From a virus, in IMG/VR virus record IMGVR_UViG_3300043429_000511, positions 64,001 to 95,907 of that record: a stretch of DNA of 31,907 bases, one strand, 5' to 3'. Numbering within the stretch: the first letter of the stretch is position 1; each line of letters opens with the position of its first letter. Made by a program: the position numbers and the translations under genes. This document shows, in pieces, positions 8,008 to 16,080 of the stretch. The notes under the pieces were generated by a model, which was not told where the DNA came from, did no database searches, and saw only the letters and a list, made by a program, of their open reading frames with translations.

Positions 8008-8576
8008 TAGATTAATGATTTTTTAATTAGTTTGGAGGGCCATACGTTTATTGAATATCTAACCCCACTTGTTATTTCTTTAACAGAGTGTACAATATTT
8101 GAATCGAAGATGAATACGCTACCTTCTTTTTTAGGTACTGAATGTTCAATTTCATTTACAATATACTTTACATCACCATCCTCATATTGGTCGTTCAATT
8201 GAATTATATAGGTTATTGTTGCCCCATTTACAATTTCGTGACTGTCTGGATGCCAATCTAAAAAATCTCCCTCACCGTATCTATTAAATGAATAATTGTG
8301 TATTCGATTATACGTGATTCCATTAAACGGATTCAATTCATTAGATAATGTGATGATTTTATCAGTTAAACTTTTCAATATTGGTATACCCAACATTTCA
8401 TTAGTAAAATAAGTACCCATTCGTTTATTACCCTCGTACGCAACATTCTCAGTCATTACTTTTCCATTGATAACAAGTGATGACTTCATTTGAATTAACC
8501 CAATAGATTCACCTAACTTTATCAAAGACTTACACTCATCAGGAGTTAAAAAATTTTCAATGTACCTCGTAAACAT
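8007..8576 (-). CDS. Fe(II)/2-oxoglutarate oxygenase
   Basis: All catalytic residues of the 2OG oxygenase fold are visible in 189 residues: FLDWHPDSHE gives His109 and Asp111, SNIVHSVKEI gives His163, and GVRYSINVW gives Arg173. GSVFIFDSN before the distal histidine and ITYIIQLND in the core are typical of the prolyl-4-hydroxylase/PKHD-like branch. Its neighbours on both sides are a sulfotransferase and a second oxygenase, with a one-base gap upstream and a one-base overlap downstream. It probably hydroxylates a residue or small molecule in the cytoplasm. It ends I-K-K-S-L-I. Confidence 0.88.
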   Translation of the reverse strand: MFTRYIENFLTPDECKSLIKLGESIGLIQMKSSLVINGKVMTENVAYEGNKRMGTYFTNEMLGIPILKSLTDKIITLSNELNPFNGITYNRIHNYSFNRYGEGDFLDWHPDSHEIVNGATITYIIQLNDQYEDGDVKYIVNEIEHSVPKKEGSVFIFDSNIVHSVKEITSGVRYSINVWPSKLIKKSLI

Positions 8577-8577
8577 T

Positions 8578-9231
8578 TTATATTATAGATTTTTCTTTTT
8601 TTATATAATCAAACCCAACATTACCAGCAATTACAATTCTATCGACGGTTGAGTTGGGTGCGTTATTTGGACTATGTGGCATATCCGCCTCCATAATAAT
8701 CAAATCATCTTCCTCGGGTCTAATCCAATATTCTTTATTATTCTTTCCTCTAAAATAAAGTACCCCATCCTCACCATTCATAACATCAGGCATTTGAACA
8801 TAATAAACATAAGTGTAATGAGGTATAAAAGATTTCATTTCTTTGTTTATGTCTGTGTGTACGTGAAATTTATCAACCCCTTTTAATTCCTCGTGTTTGA
8901 ATTGTATTTGTACAGGGTTAGTTGAACGGACAACATTAACCCAAGCGTCGGTATTAATTTTATTATATACCACGTTCCTTTCTTTATATAAATCCTTACA
9001 GTGGTCAATTCCTATTTGAATGATTTCATCCATTTTAGTTTCAATATTAATTTCACCTGTAAAATTTATATTGTTGTTCCATTCTTTTTTATACCCAAAC
9101 CCATCAGTCTTAATATCTGGTTGGGATTCGATAACAAAATTGGCCTCCTTCAACAATGTATCTTTATCGGACAACTTATTCAATTTAATTTTCCAAATAT
9201 ATGTGGAATCATCAAAATATAATTTCTCCAT
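8578..9231 (-). CDS. 2OG-Fe(II) oxygenase-like protein
   Basis: The 217-residue protein contains FHVHTDIN (122-129; His125 and Asp127 as the HxD pair), YVYYVQMPDVMNGEDGVLYF (141-160) as core strands with a Gly-containing turn, EADMPHSPNN with distal His186, and DRIVIAGNV with Arg198. This set matches the short 2OG-Fe(II) oxygenases common in marine T4-like phages. It is more distant from the two neighbouring oxygenases at 8007 and 10474 than they are from each other, so it is unlikely to be a recent duplicate. It lies directly downstream of the halogenase gene (one-base gap) and ends E-K-S-I-I. The substrate is unknown. Confidence 0.8.
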   Translation of the reverse strand: MEKLYFDDSTYIWKIKLNKLSDKDTLLKEANFVIESQPDIKTDGFGYKKEWNNNINFTGEINIETKMDEIIQIGIDHCKDLYKERNVVYNKINTDAWVNVVRSTNPVQIQFKHEELKGVDKFHVHTDINKEMKSFIPHYTYVYYVQMPDVMNGEDGVLYFRGKNNKEYWIRPEEDDLIIMEADMPHSPNNAPNSTVDRIVIAGNVGFDYIKKEKSII

Positions 9232-9232
9232 A

Positions 9233-10477
9233 TTATATCAATTCTTTTTTAAGTACTTTTCTGTTTTTTCTAAAAATGGTTAAATAATTGTTTACAAAAA
9301 AAGTAAGCTCATTTGGTGTAATATCTTCCAATTCGAACGATGATAATAATTCCATATCACTTCTAACTGTGATTGAGTTATTTTTGTCTAATATCTTTTT
9401 TAGTTTTGGAGGTATCGGCATTGATGTACAGTCTTTCCAAAATTGGTTGTCATCTCTCTCACACAAATAATGATATCTTATGAAATTTAGATTTTGTTCA
9501 TTTATTTGGTAGCACCATTTATTATACCTCTCGACATATTGTTCATCAAAGTTAAAATCAATTAACTTCTTTAACTGCATTATGGTTGACATCAAAGATG
9601 TTGCTTCTAAAGGTTCAATAAACCCATAAGATAGTCCTATTGATATACTATTCCCAATCCAACTTCTTTTATGTGTACCGGGGTTAAAGTCAAATACTTT
9701 TTGTAACGTTACTTCGTGACCTAATCGTTTTTCAATCTCTTTCTTGGCATCTTCAACAGTTATGTATTTGTCATTGAAAACATAACCACAACCCCATCTA
9801 TGTTGTAATGGAATTTTAAACATCCATCCACAATCCATTGATATCATTTCGGTATATGTCTTATCGTTTAGTTGGTATTTGTTTTCTTGTGGTAAAAAGA
9901 ACGCTAACGCCTTATTCATCATCAAGTAATCAGTATATCCAATCCACTCTTCTTTATGTACACCATCAATGATAATTTTAGCGAACCCACTACAATCAAA
10001 TACAAAATCTAAATCTATGGTTCTACCATCTTTCAATTGTAATTCTGAAATAATACTATTTTCATTTTTTATTTCACTTACCTCACCATCAACACAGTTA
10101 ACTCCTCTATTAATTGCAATTTCTTTAAAGTATTGGGCAACTAATCTCGCGTCAAAATGGTAAGCATATGATTTGTTAATTTCATTCGGTCCGTCACCAA
10201 AGAAGAGGTGTTTTGATAACTCATTATTACCCGTCCAATTATATAAGTGTAATCCACCTTTTACTGTTGATTTAGTTTTCTCGAAAAATTCATTCTGATT
10301 AATATCTAACAATGAAAGCATTTTACCGAAGTTGGAAGTTCCTCCTTCGCCAGCCCCTAATATCCCAATTTTAGAACTCTCCACTAATGTGACATTAGTA
10401 TCCTTCCAAAATTTATTTACAACCAAAGAGGTTAACCAACCAGCAGTACCTCCTCCAATTATTACAACTTTTTTCAT
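9233..10477 (-). CDS. Flavin-dependent (tryptophan-type) halogenase
   Basis: The FAD-binding motif IIGGGTAGW is at 6-14. TVKGGLHLYNW (71-81) places Lys73 where the catalytic lysine of PrnA-type halogenases lies. GWMFKIPLQHRWGCGYVF (217-234) corresponds to the halogenase W-x-W-x-I-P signature with Phe for the second Trp. GFIEPLEATS (285-294) supplies the conserved glutamate near the active site. The enzyme would use FADH2, O2 and chloride, bromide or iodide to halogenate an aromatic or other electron-rich substrate. At 414 residues it is shorter than classical tryptophan halogenases (about 510-540). Viral halogenases of this class are known from cyanophages. It sits between three hydroxylase-type oxygenases, overlaps the upstream one by four bases, and ends K-K-E-L-I. 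Confidence 0.88.
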   Translation of the reverse strand: MKKVVIIGGGTAGWLTSLVVNKFWKDTNVTLVESSKIGILGAGEGGTSNFGKMLSLLDINQNEFFEKTKSTVKGGLHLYNWTGNNELSKHLFFGDGPNEINKSYAYHFDARLVAQYFKEIAINRGVNCVDGEVSEIKNENSIISELQLKDGRTIDLDFVFDCSGFAKIIIDGVHKEEWIGYTDYLMMNKALAFFLPQENKYQLNDKTYTEMISMDCGWMFKIPLQHRWGCGYVFNDKYITVEDAKKEIEKRLGHEVTLQKVFDFNPGTHKRSWIGNSISIGLSYGFIEPLEATSLMSTIMQLKKLIDFNFDEQYVERYNKWCYQINEQNLNFIRYHYLCERDDNQFWKDCTSMPIPPKLKKILDKNNSITVRSDMELLSSFELEDITPNELTFFVNNYLTIFRKNRKVLKKELI

Positions 10478-11022
10478 ATTAGATTTTGTTTATTTGTGGT
10501 GGTCTTAACAATCGACACCCAATTTACTAATGAGTACCTTGTACCCGATTCAACAGGAGTAACTCTATGTCTTAAACCTGATTCAAAAACATATAATGTA
10601 CCTGCTCTTTTTTGTGAAGGTACAACGTCACCTTTCGAATCTTTTATTTCTAAAAATCCACCTTCGTAGTTATCATTTAAAAGAATAACTGTTGACACAA
10701 TTCTTTCTTTAAAAGTATTTGAATCTCTATCGGTGTGCCAACCATAATACTCACCAACTTTATACTCTGTAAATTGAAAAGAGCCGAGACCTGTGACCTC
10801 GGCTCCGTTCAATTTAAAAGATTCTCTTAATATTTCTTTTAATCTGATATTAATATCACCCAAATCATCAATCCAAGATACTGAAGATTTTCTTTCGTTC
10901 GGATTTCCGTTCGCAACTCCCGCAGTTTCTAATGTTAATTCTTTGTGACACTTGTTTAACACATAATGACATTCATCATTTGATAAAAAGTTTTCAAATA
11001 TGTAGAATTCATTATTTGTCAT
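10474..11022 (-). CDS. Fe(II)/2-oxoglutarate oxygenase (prolyl-4-hydroxylase-like)
   Basis: Residues YYGWHTDRD (92-100) give His96 and Asp98, GLRHRVTPV gives His152 and GTRYSLVNW gives Arg162, completing the Fe(II) triad and the 2OG salt bridge in 182 residues. TVILLNDNYEGGFLEI between them is the typical core of PKHD-type hydroxylases. It overlaps the DUF2061 gene upstream by 11 bases and the halogenase gene downstream by four, so oxygenase and halogenase are probably made together and may act on the same molecule. The C-terminus is N-K-Q-N-L-I. Confidence 0.88.
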   Translation of the reverse strand: MTNNEFYIFENFLSNDECHYVLNKCHKELTLETAGVANGNPNERKSSVSWIDDLGDINIRLKEILRESFKLNGAEVTGLGSFQFTEYKVGEYYGWHTDRDSNTFKERIVSTVILLNDNYEGGFLEIKDSKGDVVPSQKRAGTLYVFESGLRHRVTPVESGTRYSLVNWVSIVKTTTNKQNLI

Positions 11023-11233
11023 TTTCCTTTCTTAATCCAAATTTTATCCACTTATACCATATCCTTTCGTGAATATAATATTGAATTGGTTTATATACAA
11101 GTTCAGCTATACCAAATGCCGCTCCGACTTTAATATCACTACTAACCCACCACATTATTACAAATCCAATTAATGTACTTATAACTCTGTAGGATATAGT
11201 TTTAGCTATATGTCGTTTACGTTCTACTACCAT
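11012..11233 (-). CDS. DUF2061 small membrane protein
   Basis: The 73-residue protein matches the DUF2061 pattern: basic N-terminus, K-T-I-S-Y-R-V-I-S-T at 11-20, a hydrophobic segment L-I-G-F-V-I-M-W-W-V, a second one around 37-51, and Y-Y-I-H-E-R-I-W-Y near 52-60. Two short membrane helices are likely. From what I know of this family it often lies beside APS-kinase-type genes in bacteria, as here, where a nucleotidyltransferase and APS kinase precede it. A role linked to sulfate activation or transport is therefore plausible but unproven. The start at 11233 overlaps the previous gene by 17 bases. Confidence 0.8.
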   Translation of the reverse strand: MVVERKRHIAKTISYRVISTLIGFVIMWWVSSDIKVGAAFGIAELVYKPIQYYIHERIWYKWIKFGLRKENDK

Positions 11234-11579
11234 CGTTGTTTATTTCTCCATTACGAATTTTAGTACCACTTATAACCGCAACATCTGCTGGTGGTTCGTG
11301 ATAGATTACTTCATACCCAACACCTCTACCATAATTCACCGACTCAATGTCAGGAATAATGGATAATAATAACTTATCAAAATTGTCATTAAAGAAAGGT
11401 TCTTTAATTAATTCTTCAAACACTTCTCGTGCCGTTTTGGGATTGTTTTCATCAACTTCAACATCTCTAATTGCAACCCATACATTTTTACCTTGGTCTA
11501 ATTGTTGTCTAATTAACCATTCGTGTCCTTTGTGCCAATTCTGCCATCTTCCGATGTACAGTGCATACTTTTTACTCAT
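11217..11579 (-). CDS. Small HxGH nucleotidyltransferase
   Basis: This 120-residue protein has the two signatures of the nucleotidylyl-transferase superfamily: GRWQNWHKGH at 10-19 (HxGH equivalent, His16 and His19) and ISGTKIR at 103-109 (the ISxTxxR motif). The family includes NMN, pantetheine-phosphate and glycerol-3-phosphate nucleotidyltransferases as well as the catalytic domain of ATP sulfurylase, which carries a similar H-x-x-H and S-G-T-x-x-R pair. Placement directly before APS kinase in translation order is reversed (it is downstream), with a four-base ATGA overlap, so a link to APS formation is attractive. A cytidylyltransferase or an NMN adenylyltransferase is equally possible from sequence. 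Confidence 0.75.
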   Translation of the reverse strand: MSKKYALYIGRWQNWHKGHEWLIRQQLDQGKNVWVAIRDVEVDENNPKTAREVFEELIKEPFFNDNFDKLLLSIIPDIESVNYGRGVGYEVIYHEPPADVAVISGTKIRNGEINNDGSRT

Positions 11580-12010
11580 AAAAATAATTTATTGATTAAT
11601 TCCGTGTACGATACCATTAATTCGGTATCAGTTGTGTTAATTGATATATAATTTTCGGTTGGGGGTTCGTAGTCCTTAACGTGAAAGTTTTCCCTACCTC
11701 TAATCTCAGTTGTATGAACGTATATTTCAATTGCACCGGATTTACCTTTAAGGTCATCCCTTAAATCTTTATATGGTGACACTAACGACGCCACCACATT
11801 GTATCCTTTTTCATTTAGAAAGTGTGCAATATCCATAGCCTTTTGAATATTTGCACGTCTTCCATTTTCAGAATAATCTTTATTTTTAAAGATGTCTCTT
11901 AAATCGTCACCATCAATGTGAATAGTGTTTCCAACATTTAAATACTCAACTAACTTTTTAGCTAAGGTTGTTTTACCTGCACCAGGTTGTCCTGTAAACC
12001 AATAAATCAT
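11576..12010 (-). CDS. cysC: Adenylylsulfate (APS) kinase
   Basis: The P-loop GQPGAGKTT is at 7-15, followed by HIDGDDLRD (31-39), DYSENGRRANI (45-55) and VVASLVSPY (72-80). These are the APS-binding and phosphoryl-transfer motifs of CysC-type APS kinases, which convert APS and ATP to PAPS. The protein is 144 residues, shorter than the usual 175-200, with the shortening in the C-terminal half. PAPS would feed the two sulfotransferases encoded at 3304 and 7216. Its stop overlaps the nucleotidyltransferase start. The C-terminus N-K-L-F-L is near, but not within, the recurrent tag pattern. Confidence 0.87.
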   Translation of the reverse strand: MIYWFTGQPGAGKTTLAKKLVEYLNVGNTIHIDGDDLRDIFKNKDYSENGRRANIQKAMDIAHFLNEKGYNVVASLVSPYKDLRDDLKGKSGAIEIYVHTTEIRGRENFHVKDYEPPTENYISINTTDTELMVSYTELINKLFL

Positions 12011-12034
12011 ATGATATAATGTAACGAAAAAAAA

Positions 12035-12970
12035 CTAAAAAGTCAAATAGTCTTTGTATCCATTTGATACAATAATATTTTTCCATTCCTCGATTTTTTC
12101 CAATCGATATTCTTCGTTTCTAATAATATGGGATTTCTTCAACCAAACGTGTTCGTATTCTATTTTTGGAGTGTTGTGACTACATCTATCGTATTCCATC
12201 CAATCATTAATATATCCCTTTTTTGCTTGATTACTTTGTGGGTCCGCGAATTGAATGAATATCTTATTTTCAACGTCCCCGACGTGTAAATCTAAGTGTC
12301 TAATAGTGTAACCTAATATGTTTTGGTCCGACATTAACCACAACCAATCCAAAACCTTATCATATGTTTTATTAACAATTCTCATATGAAGTTCCTTATA
12401 CTTGGTTAACATTTTCTTATTGTTAACAAAAAGAAAAGATGTATTTGGAATTGCCATTCTTTCTTCAAACTCCGGCATATTCAATTTAACCTCATTTAAT
12501 TGGTAATCGTGGATATACATAAAACCCCTTAAGAGTTCCCAATGGGTGTGAACTACATCATATTGAAATAACCATTTTGGTAATGGTGTTTTGATAATTA
12601 AATCTAAATCCAAAAATAGAAATGGTGGTTTTTCGTGACAAATTGAGAATATTTTACCACTAGTCCAAAATTGTGCTGGGTTTACCAATGTCTTATCTAA
12701 CTTATCTAATACATCAGTATCAATTTCATCAAATAAATCGGAAAATCCGATTTTTTTATAATAGTCATAACCAACAGTGTCGGTATATAATTTAACAGGT
12801 ACCCCACCATATTTCTTAGCGCTGGTGATAGCTGCCAACTGCATATATAATTCGTACGGTTGTAAATGATATTCATTGACATCACCATCTAAAGTTATAT
12901 CCTTTTTATATCCATTGAATTTGTCTCGATGAAAAAATGGTTTTGTCCAATTTACGAAAATTATCTTCAT
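12035..12970 (-). CDS. DXD-type glycosyltransferase-like protein (DUF6734-like)
   Basis: The 311-residue protein has the pattern of a GT-A-like family I associate with DUF6734: an N-terminal strand, A-A-I-T-S-A-K-K-Y-G-G (46-56), V-K-L-Y-T-D (59-64), a D-E-I-D-T-D-V-L segment (81-88), and FLFLDLDLIIKTPLP (117-131) in which D121-L-D123 is the probable metal site. I-P-N-T-S-F-L-F-V and a Q-N-I-L stretch later match the region that normally holds the acceptor-side loop. It shares this layout with the protein at 16081. It is separated by 24 bases from the APS kinase gene. Donor and acceptor cannot be told. Confidence 0.62.
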   Translation of the reverse strand: MKIIFVNWTKPFFHRDKFNGYKKDITLDGDVNEYHLQPYELYMQLAAITSAKKYGGVPVKLYTDTVGYDYYKKIGFSDLFDEIDTDVLDKLDKTLVNPAQFWTSGKIFSICHEKPPFLFLDLDLIIKTPLPKWLFQYDVVHTHWELLRGFMYIHDYQLNEVKLNMPEFEERMAIPNTSFLFVNNKKMLTKYKELHMRIVNKTYDKVLDWLWLMSDQNILGYTIRHLDLHVGDVENKIFIQFADPQSNQAKKGYINDWMEYDRCSHNTPKIEYEHVWLKKSHIIRNEEYRLEKIEEWKNIIVSNGYKDYLTF

Positions 12971-12971
12971 A

Positions 12972-13763
12972 CTATTCGTGAATAAAATAGATATCTTTAT
13001 TCAATTTGTCAATTGAATATCTATTAAGAATTATTTGTTTTTCCTTCATTTCCAAATCGTCTTTACCCAAACATACTACAGGTTCAATTTTATCAAGGTA
13101 TTCATCTGTGGTATTGATAAACTTATTAAAATAAATCATTGCACATATCTCTTCGATATTAGATACTATTCCATATTCTCTTTGGATTTTTATTAATTCT
13201 TTAAAGAATTGTTTATTTCTACAGTATATAAACCCTGCGTTTGGGATTGTTAGTCCATCACTAAATTTCCACTTACCTCTATATAACATCTGATAAAAGA
13301 ACATATTGTAATAATGTTGTCCATTATTAACGAAAGGACTGATTGTTTGATATTCTTTTAATATTTGATTTGGGTAGAAATATAAAGGTATCTGTATATC
13401 ATTCTTATTTCTTAATAGATTATAAAAATTCTCATCTAAAGGTTTTTGAATTTCACAGTCCCAATCAAGGAACAATATCTCATCGTACGTTTCCATAGCA
13501 TATTCTAATGCCAATATTTTATGAAAAAAGTTAAACTCGATATTCATTTCCAAACTTTCTCCCATATAATGATATGAGTATCCAAGTTTTTCTAAAAATT
13601 CACAATTGTTTCTATCCCAAACAATTACCAATTGATTATTTAAGTTGTATTTCTCGTCAATCTCTTTCGCTCTCAAACACTCATCTAAATAAGAATTCAA
13701 GTTCTTTTCAAAAAACTGATGATTGTTTTTACCCCAAAGACATCTTATTATTTTCATATCCAT
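12972..13763 (-). CDS. GT-A-like glycosyltransferase, putative
   Basis: The 263-residue protein contains ILFLDWDCEIQKPLD (96-110), with D100-W-D102 as a DXD-like metal motif, preceded by a helix beginning F-H-K-I-L-A-L-E-Y-A (80-89), as in small GT-A-type transferases. LTIPNAGFIYCRN comes after it and resembles the N-x-G-F segment found downstream of DXD in related proteins. The chosen ATG (M-D-M-K) overlaps the GT25 gene upstream by 35 bases; the internal ATG six bases later is an alternative start. The family is inferred from motif order only. Confidence 0.55.
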   Translation of the reverse strand: MDMKIIRCLWGKNNHQFFEKNLNSYLDECLRAKEIDEKYNLNNQLVIVWDRNNCEFLEKLGYSYHYMGESLEMNIEFNFFHKILALEYAMETYDEILFLDWDCEIQKPLDENFYNLLRNKNDIQIPLYFYPNQILKEYQTISPFVNNGQHYYNMFFYQMLYRGKWKFSDGLTIPNAGFIYCRNKQFFKELIKIQREYGIVSNIEEICAMIYFNKFINTTDEYLDKIEPVVCLGKDDLEMKEKQIILNRYSIDKLNKDIYFIHE

Positions 13764-14319
13764 TCGGAGCTAAGTTTGAGATGAATTTATCTTTTAATTG
13801 TGTGAAAAATGGTTTGTTTACGAACTTTAAAATTAAATCATTAACCTTAACCATTTCCCAATCAAATGCTTGTGTTATTTTGTTACTGTCAAAATGATTT
13901 AAAATTTTTTTCGTACCATTTAAAGATACGAAATATGAGTGACAATCAATTGTTTTCTTTCCGTCTGAACCGATGTTTAATACATCAAAGTCGTTAAAAT
14001 TTACACTATTAAAATCGAAATGTTCGTTGACACCTATATCGTCTTCGAATATTAATATATTTGAATTTCTTTGATTTGCAATTTTGATTACTTCTACGTG
14101 TGATAATAGCGTTGCCATCACTGCTCGATGATTGAGGTCATATTGAAAATAATCAACATCACTAAATTTATTAGTTATATCATCATCTGAGATATCACTC
14201 ACATCTATTGCATCGAAAAATTGATAGTCGAGTTCGAGTTTTGTCATTAAATCATTCATATGCTTTCTTCTCTCAATATCACTTTTTAATGATATAACGT
14301 AGATTAGATAATCCCGCAT
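13729..14319 (-). CDS. Family 25 glycosyltransferase
   Basis: The 196-residue protein follows the GT25 pattern: YVISLKSDIERRKHM (7-21) at the N-terminus, F-F-D-A-I-D (34-39), an A-T-L-L-S-H-V-E-V-I-K-I-A helix (69-81) and NILIFEDDI (87-95), with the E-D-D metal motif at 92-94. The family includes LPS galactosyltransferases and collagen galactosyltransferases. It is shorter than the usual 240-260 residues, mainly at the C-terminus, which overlaps the next gene by 35 bases. It probably adds a hexose to a growing glycan. Confidence 0.8.
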   Translation of the reverse strand: MRDYLIYVISLKSDIERRKHMNDLMTKLELDYQFFDAIDVSDISDDDITNKFSDVDYFQYDLNHRAVMATLLSHVEVIKIANQRNSNILIFEDDIGVNEHFDFNSVNFNDFDVLNIGSDGKKTIDCHSYFVSLNGTKKILNHFDSNKITQAFDWEMVKVNDLILKFVNKPFFTQLKDKFISNLAPNGYENNKMSLG

Positions 14320-14320
14320 A

Positions 14321-14437
14321 TTAATGTTTATAAATGAATGGGTCTCTTTTTTTAAGTTCCGCTAATTTCTTTTTGAATTCTTTTTTCTTTTTCCATTCTA
14401 CCCATTTGTGGGTTAACCATCCAATAAATGTTTTCAT
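14321..14437 (-). CDS. 38-residue basic microprotein coupled to the carbamoyltransferase
   Basis: A short frame of 38 residues begins M-K-T-F-I-G-W-L-T-H-K-W, continues with a run of Lys, and ends K-R-D-P-F-I-Y-K-H. Its ATG overlaps the TGA of the carbamoyltransferase gene (ATGA), so it should be translated by coupling. The Trp-containing amphipathic N-terminal helix and basic core suggest peripheral membrane or RNA contact. I recall comparable small ORFs ending in a D-P-F-I-Y-type motif beside other carbamoyltransferases, but cannot check this here. Function is unknown. Confidence 0.55.
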   Translation of the reverse strand: MKTFIGWLTHKWVEWKKKKEFKKKLAELKKRDPFIYKH

Positions 14438-16071
14438 TTGTTTCCGTTTTTATAAATAATATAATCACCAATTACCAATATATCCATAGCGGTATCCAAA
14501 TATGTTAATATAGCATCCTCAGGTGTTAAAACCATTGTTTTATCTTTAACATTGAAAGATGTGTTTAATAATATTGGGTAATCAGTTCTTTCTTCAAATT
14601 CTTTTAATAATGGGTAAATTGGGTTGTGTGGTGTTACGGATTGTACTCTTGCACTACCGTCAACGTGAGTAACTGCAGGTAATTTATCTCTATATTTTTT
14701 CAACACATTAACCACTTGATTCATATATGGGATATATTCTTTTGAATCAAAGAATTCACTTTGACGTTCGAACGTCACCATAGGTGCAAATGGTCTAAAT
14801 CCTTCTCTTTTTTTAATTACTTTATTAATTCTCGCTTGCATATCAGGTACTGTTGGGTTTGCCAATATTGACCTATTACCTAACGCCCTTGCACCAAATT
14901 CAATCTTATCTTGGAACCACCCAACAACTAACCCCATACTTAGATATTGTGCGGTTCTTTTATATAATCTTTCTTTTGTGTGTTTTCTGTAAAATATTTT
15001 ATGTCCGTATTTGTTTAATGTGTTTTGAATTTCATTATGACTATAAGAAGGACCTAAAAATGGTGTTGGTGTAACTCTAACATTAAGACCTTTAACTTTA
15101 GATAAATAATCTAAACAAGAACCAATACAAGAACCCGCATCAGAAGGTGCTGGTGGTACCCATACCTTCTTAAAAATTCCGTTTTTAATTATTTTACCAT
15201 TAGCACATCCATTATATGCACAACCTCCACCAATACAAATGTTATCTGAATGATAAAACAATTTTGCATCTTTTATTAATTGAAAAAACAACTCTTCATA
15301 TCTTTCTTGTACTGACGCTGCTAAATCTTTGTGGTCTTCAGTAAGAGGGGTATTTGGTAATCTATTTTCAATACCTAATAAATCACCTAATTTGTGATTA
15401 AACATTGTGTCGTCGGATTTATTCCATATGAAACAATCCATATTACAGGATAATTTATATCCGTCAAAATTAATTAATTGAGCAACTTTACTTCTAAATC
15501 TTTCGGGGTCACCATATGCAGCCAAACCCATTACCTTATACTCACCTTCGTTTGGTTTAAAACCTAAAAAGGCGGTCATTGCTGAGTAATACAACCCTAA
15601 CGAATCAGGATATTCAATTGTCTTAATATTATGAACTACCCCATTAATACCTTTACCAAATGAAACCGTTGAAGTTTCACCAACACCGTCAACAGATACT
15701 ATAACCGCTTTATCAAAATTCGATGATAAATACGAATAGGCCATATGTGACATATGATGTGAGGTATAATGTATCTTATCAGATATCTTTCTTAAATTCC
15801 ACCAAACTTTGATGTTGGTTTTTAATGAAGTGAAAAACGACTTCCTTCTTTTGAACCTGAGTTTTGGGTTCTCATAATAACAAACCGCCTCGATGTCTGA
15901 TTTTTTTAAATCGAAATGATTAAAAATATAATCAATAGTGTTATTTGGAAACGAACTATCGTGTTTGATTCCAGTGAACTTTTCTTCCTCACAAGCAAAG
16001 ACTAATTCCCCATCTTTAAAAAGACAAGCAGAAGAATCGTGATAATATGCGGATACTCCAATAATATACAT
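14434..16071 (-). CDS. NodU/CmcH-type carbamoyltransferase
   Basis: The 545-residue protein fits O-carbamoyltransferases of the NodU/CmcH/TobZ family throughout. The N-terminal Kae1-like domain begins IIGVSAYYHDSSACL (3-17), with HHMSHMAYS (105-113) giving the metal-binding histidines and VIVSVDGVGE (123-132) the nucleotide-binding strand. A glycine-rich I-G-G-G-C-A-Y-N-G segment follows. The C-terminal YrdC-like domain has R-E-G-F-R-P-F-A-P and T-S-F-N-V-K. The enzyme would use carbamoyl phosphate and ATP to carbamoylate a sugar hydroxyl. Length is only slightly below the usual 570-600. It ends in a coupled microprotein gene and is preceded, after a nine-base gap, by a glycosyltransferase-like gene. 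Confidence 0.92.
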   Translation of the reverse strand: MYIIGVSAYYHDSSACLFKDGELVFACEEEKFTGIKHDSSFPNNTIDYIFNHFDLKKSDIEAVCYYENPKLRFKRRKSFFTSLKTNIKVWWNLRKISDKIHYTSHHMSHMAYSYLSSNFDKAVIVSVDGVGETSTVSFGKGINGVVHNIKTIEYPDSLGLYYSAMTAFLGFKPNEGEYKVMGLAAYGDPERFRSKVAQLINFDGYKLSCNMDCFIWNKSDDTMFNHKLGDLLGIENRLPNTPLTEDHKDLAASVQERYEELFFQLIKDAKLFYHSDNICIGGGCAYNGCANGKIIKNGIFKKVWVPPAPSDAGSCIGSCLDYLSKVKGLNVRVTPTPFLGPSYSHNEIQNTLNKYGHKIFYRKHTKERLYKRTAQYLSMGLVVGWFQDKIEFGARALGNRSILANPTVPDMQARINKVIKKREGFRPFAPMVTFERQSEFFDSKEYIPYMNQVVNVLKKYRDKLPAVTHVDGSARVQSVTPHNPIYPLLKEFEERTDYPILLNTSFNVKDKTMVLTPEDAILTYLDTAMDILVIGDYIIYKNGNK

Positions 16072-16080
16072 CTATTATAA

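Noticed and set aside
13729-13763. The 35-base overlap as a sign that one of the two genes is false
   Set aside because: Both proteins have clear motifs (E-D-D and D-W-D) well away from the overlap; a slightly later start for the downstream gene only trims the overlap.
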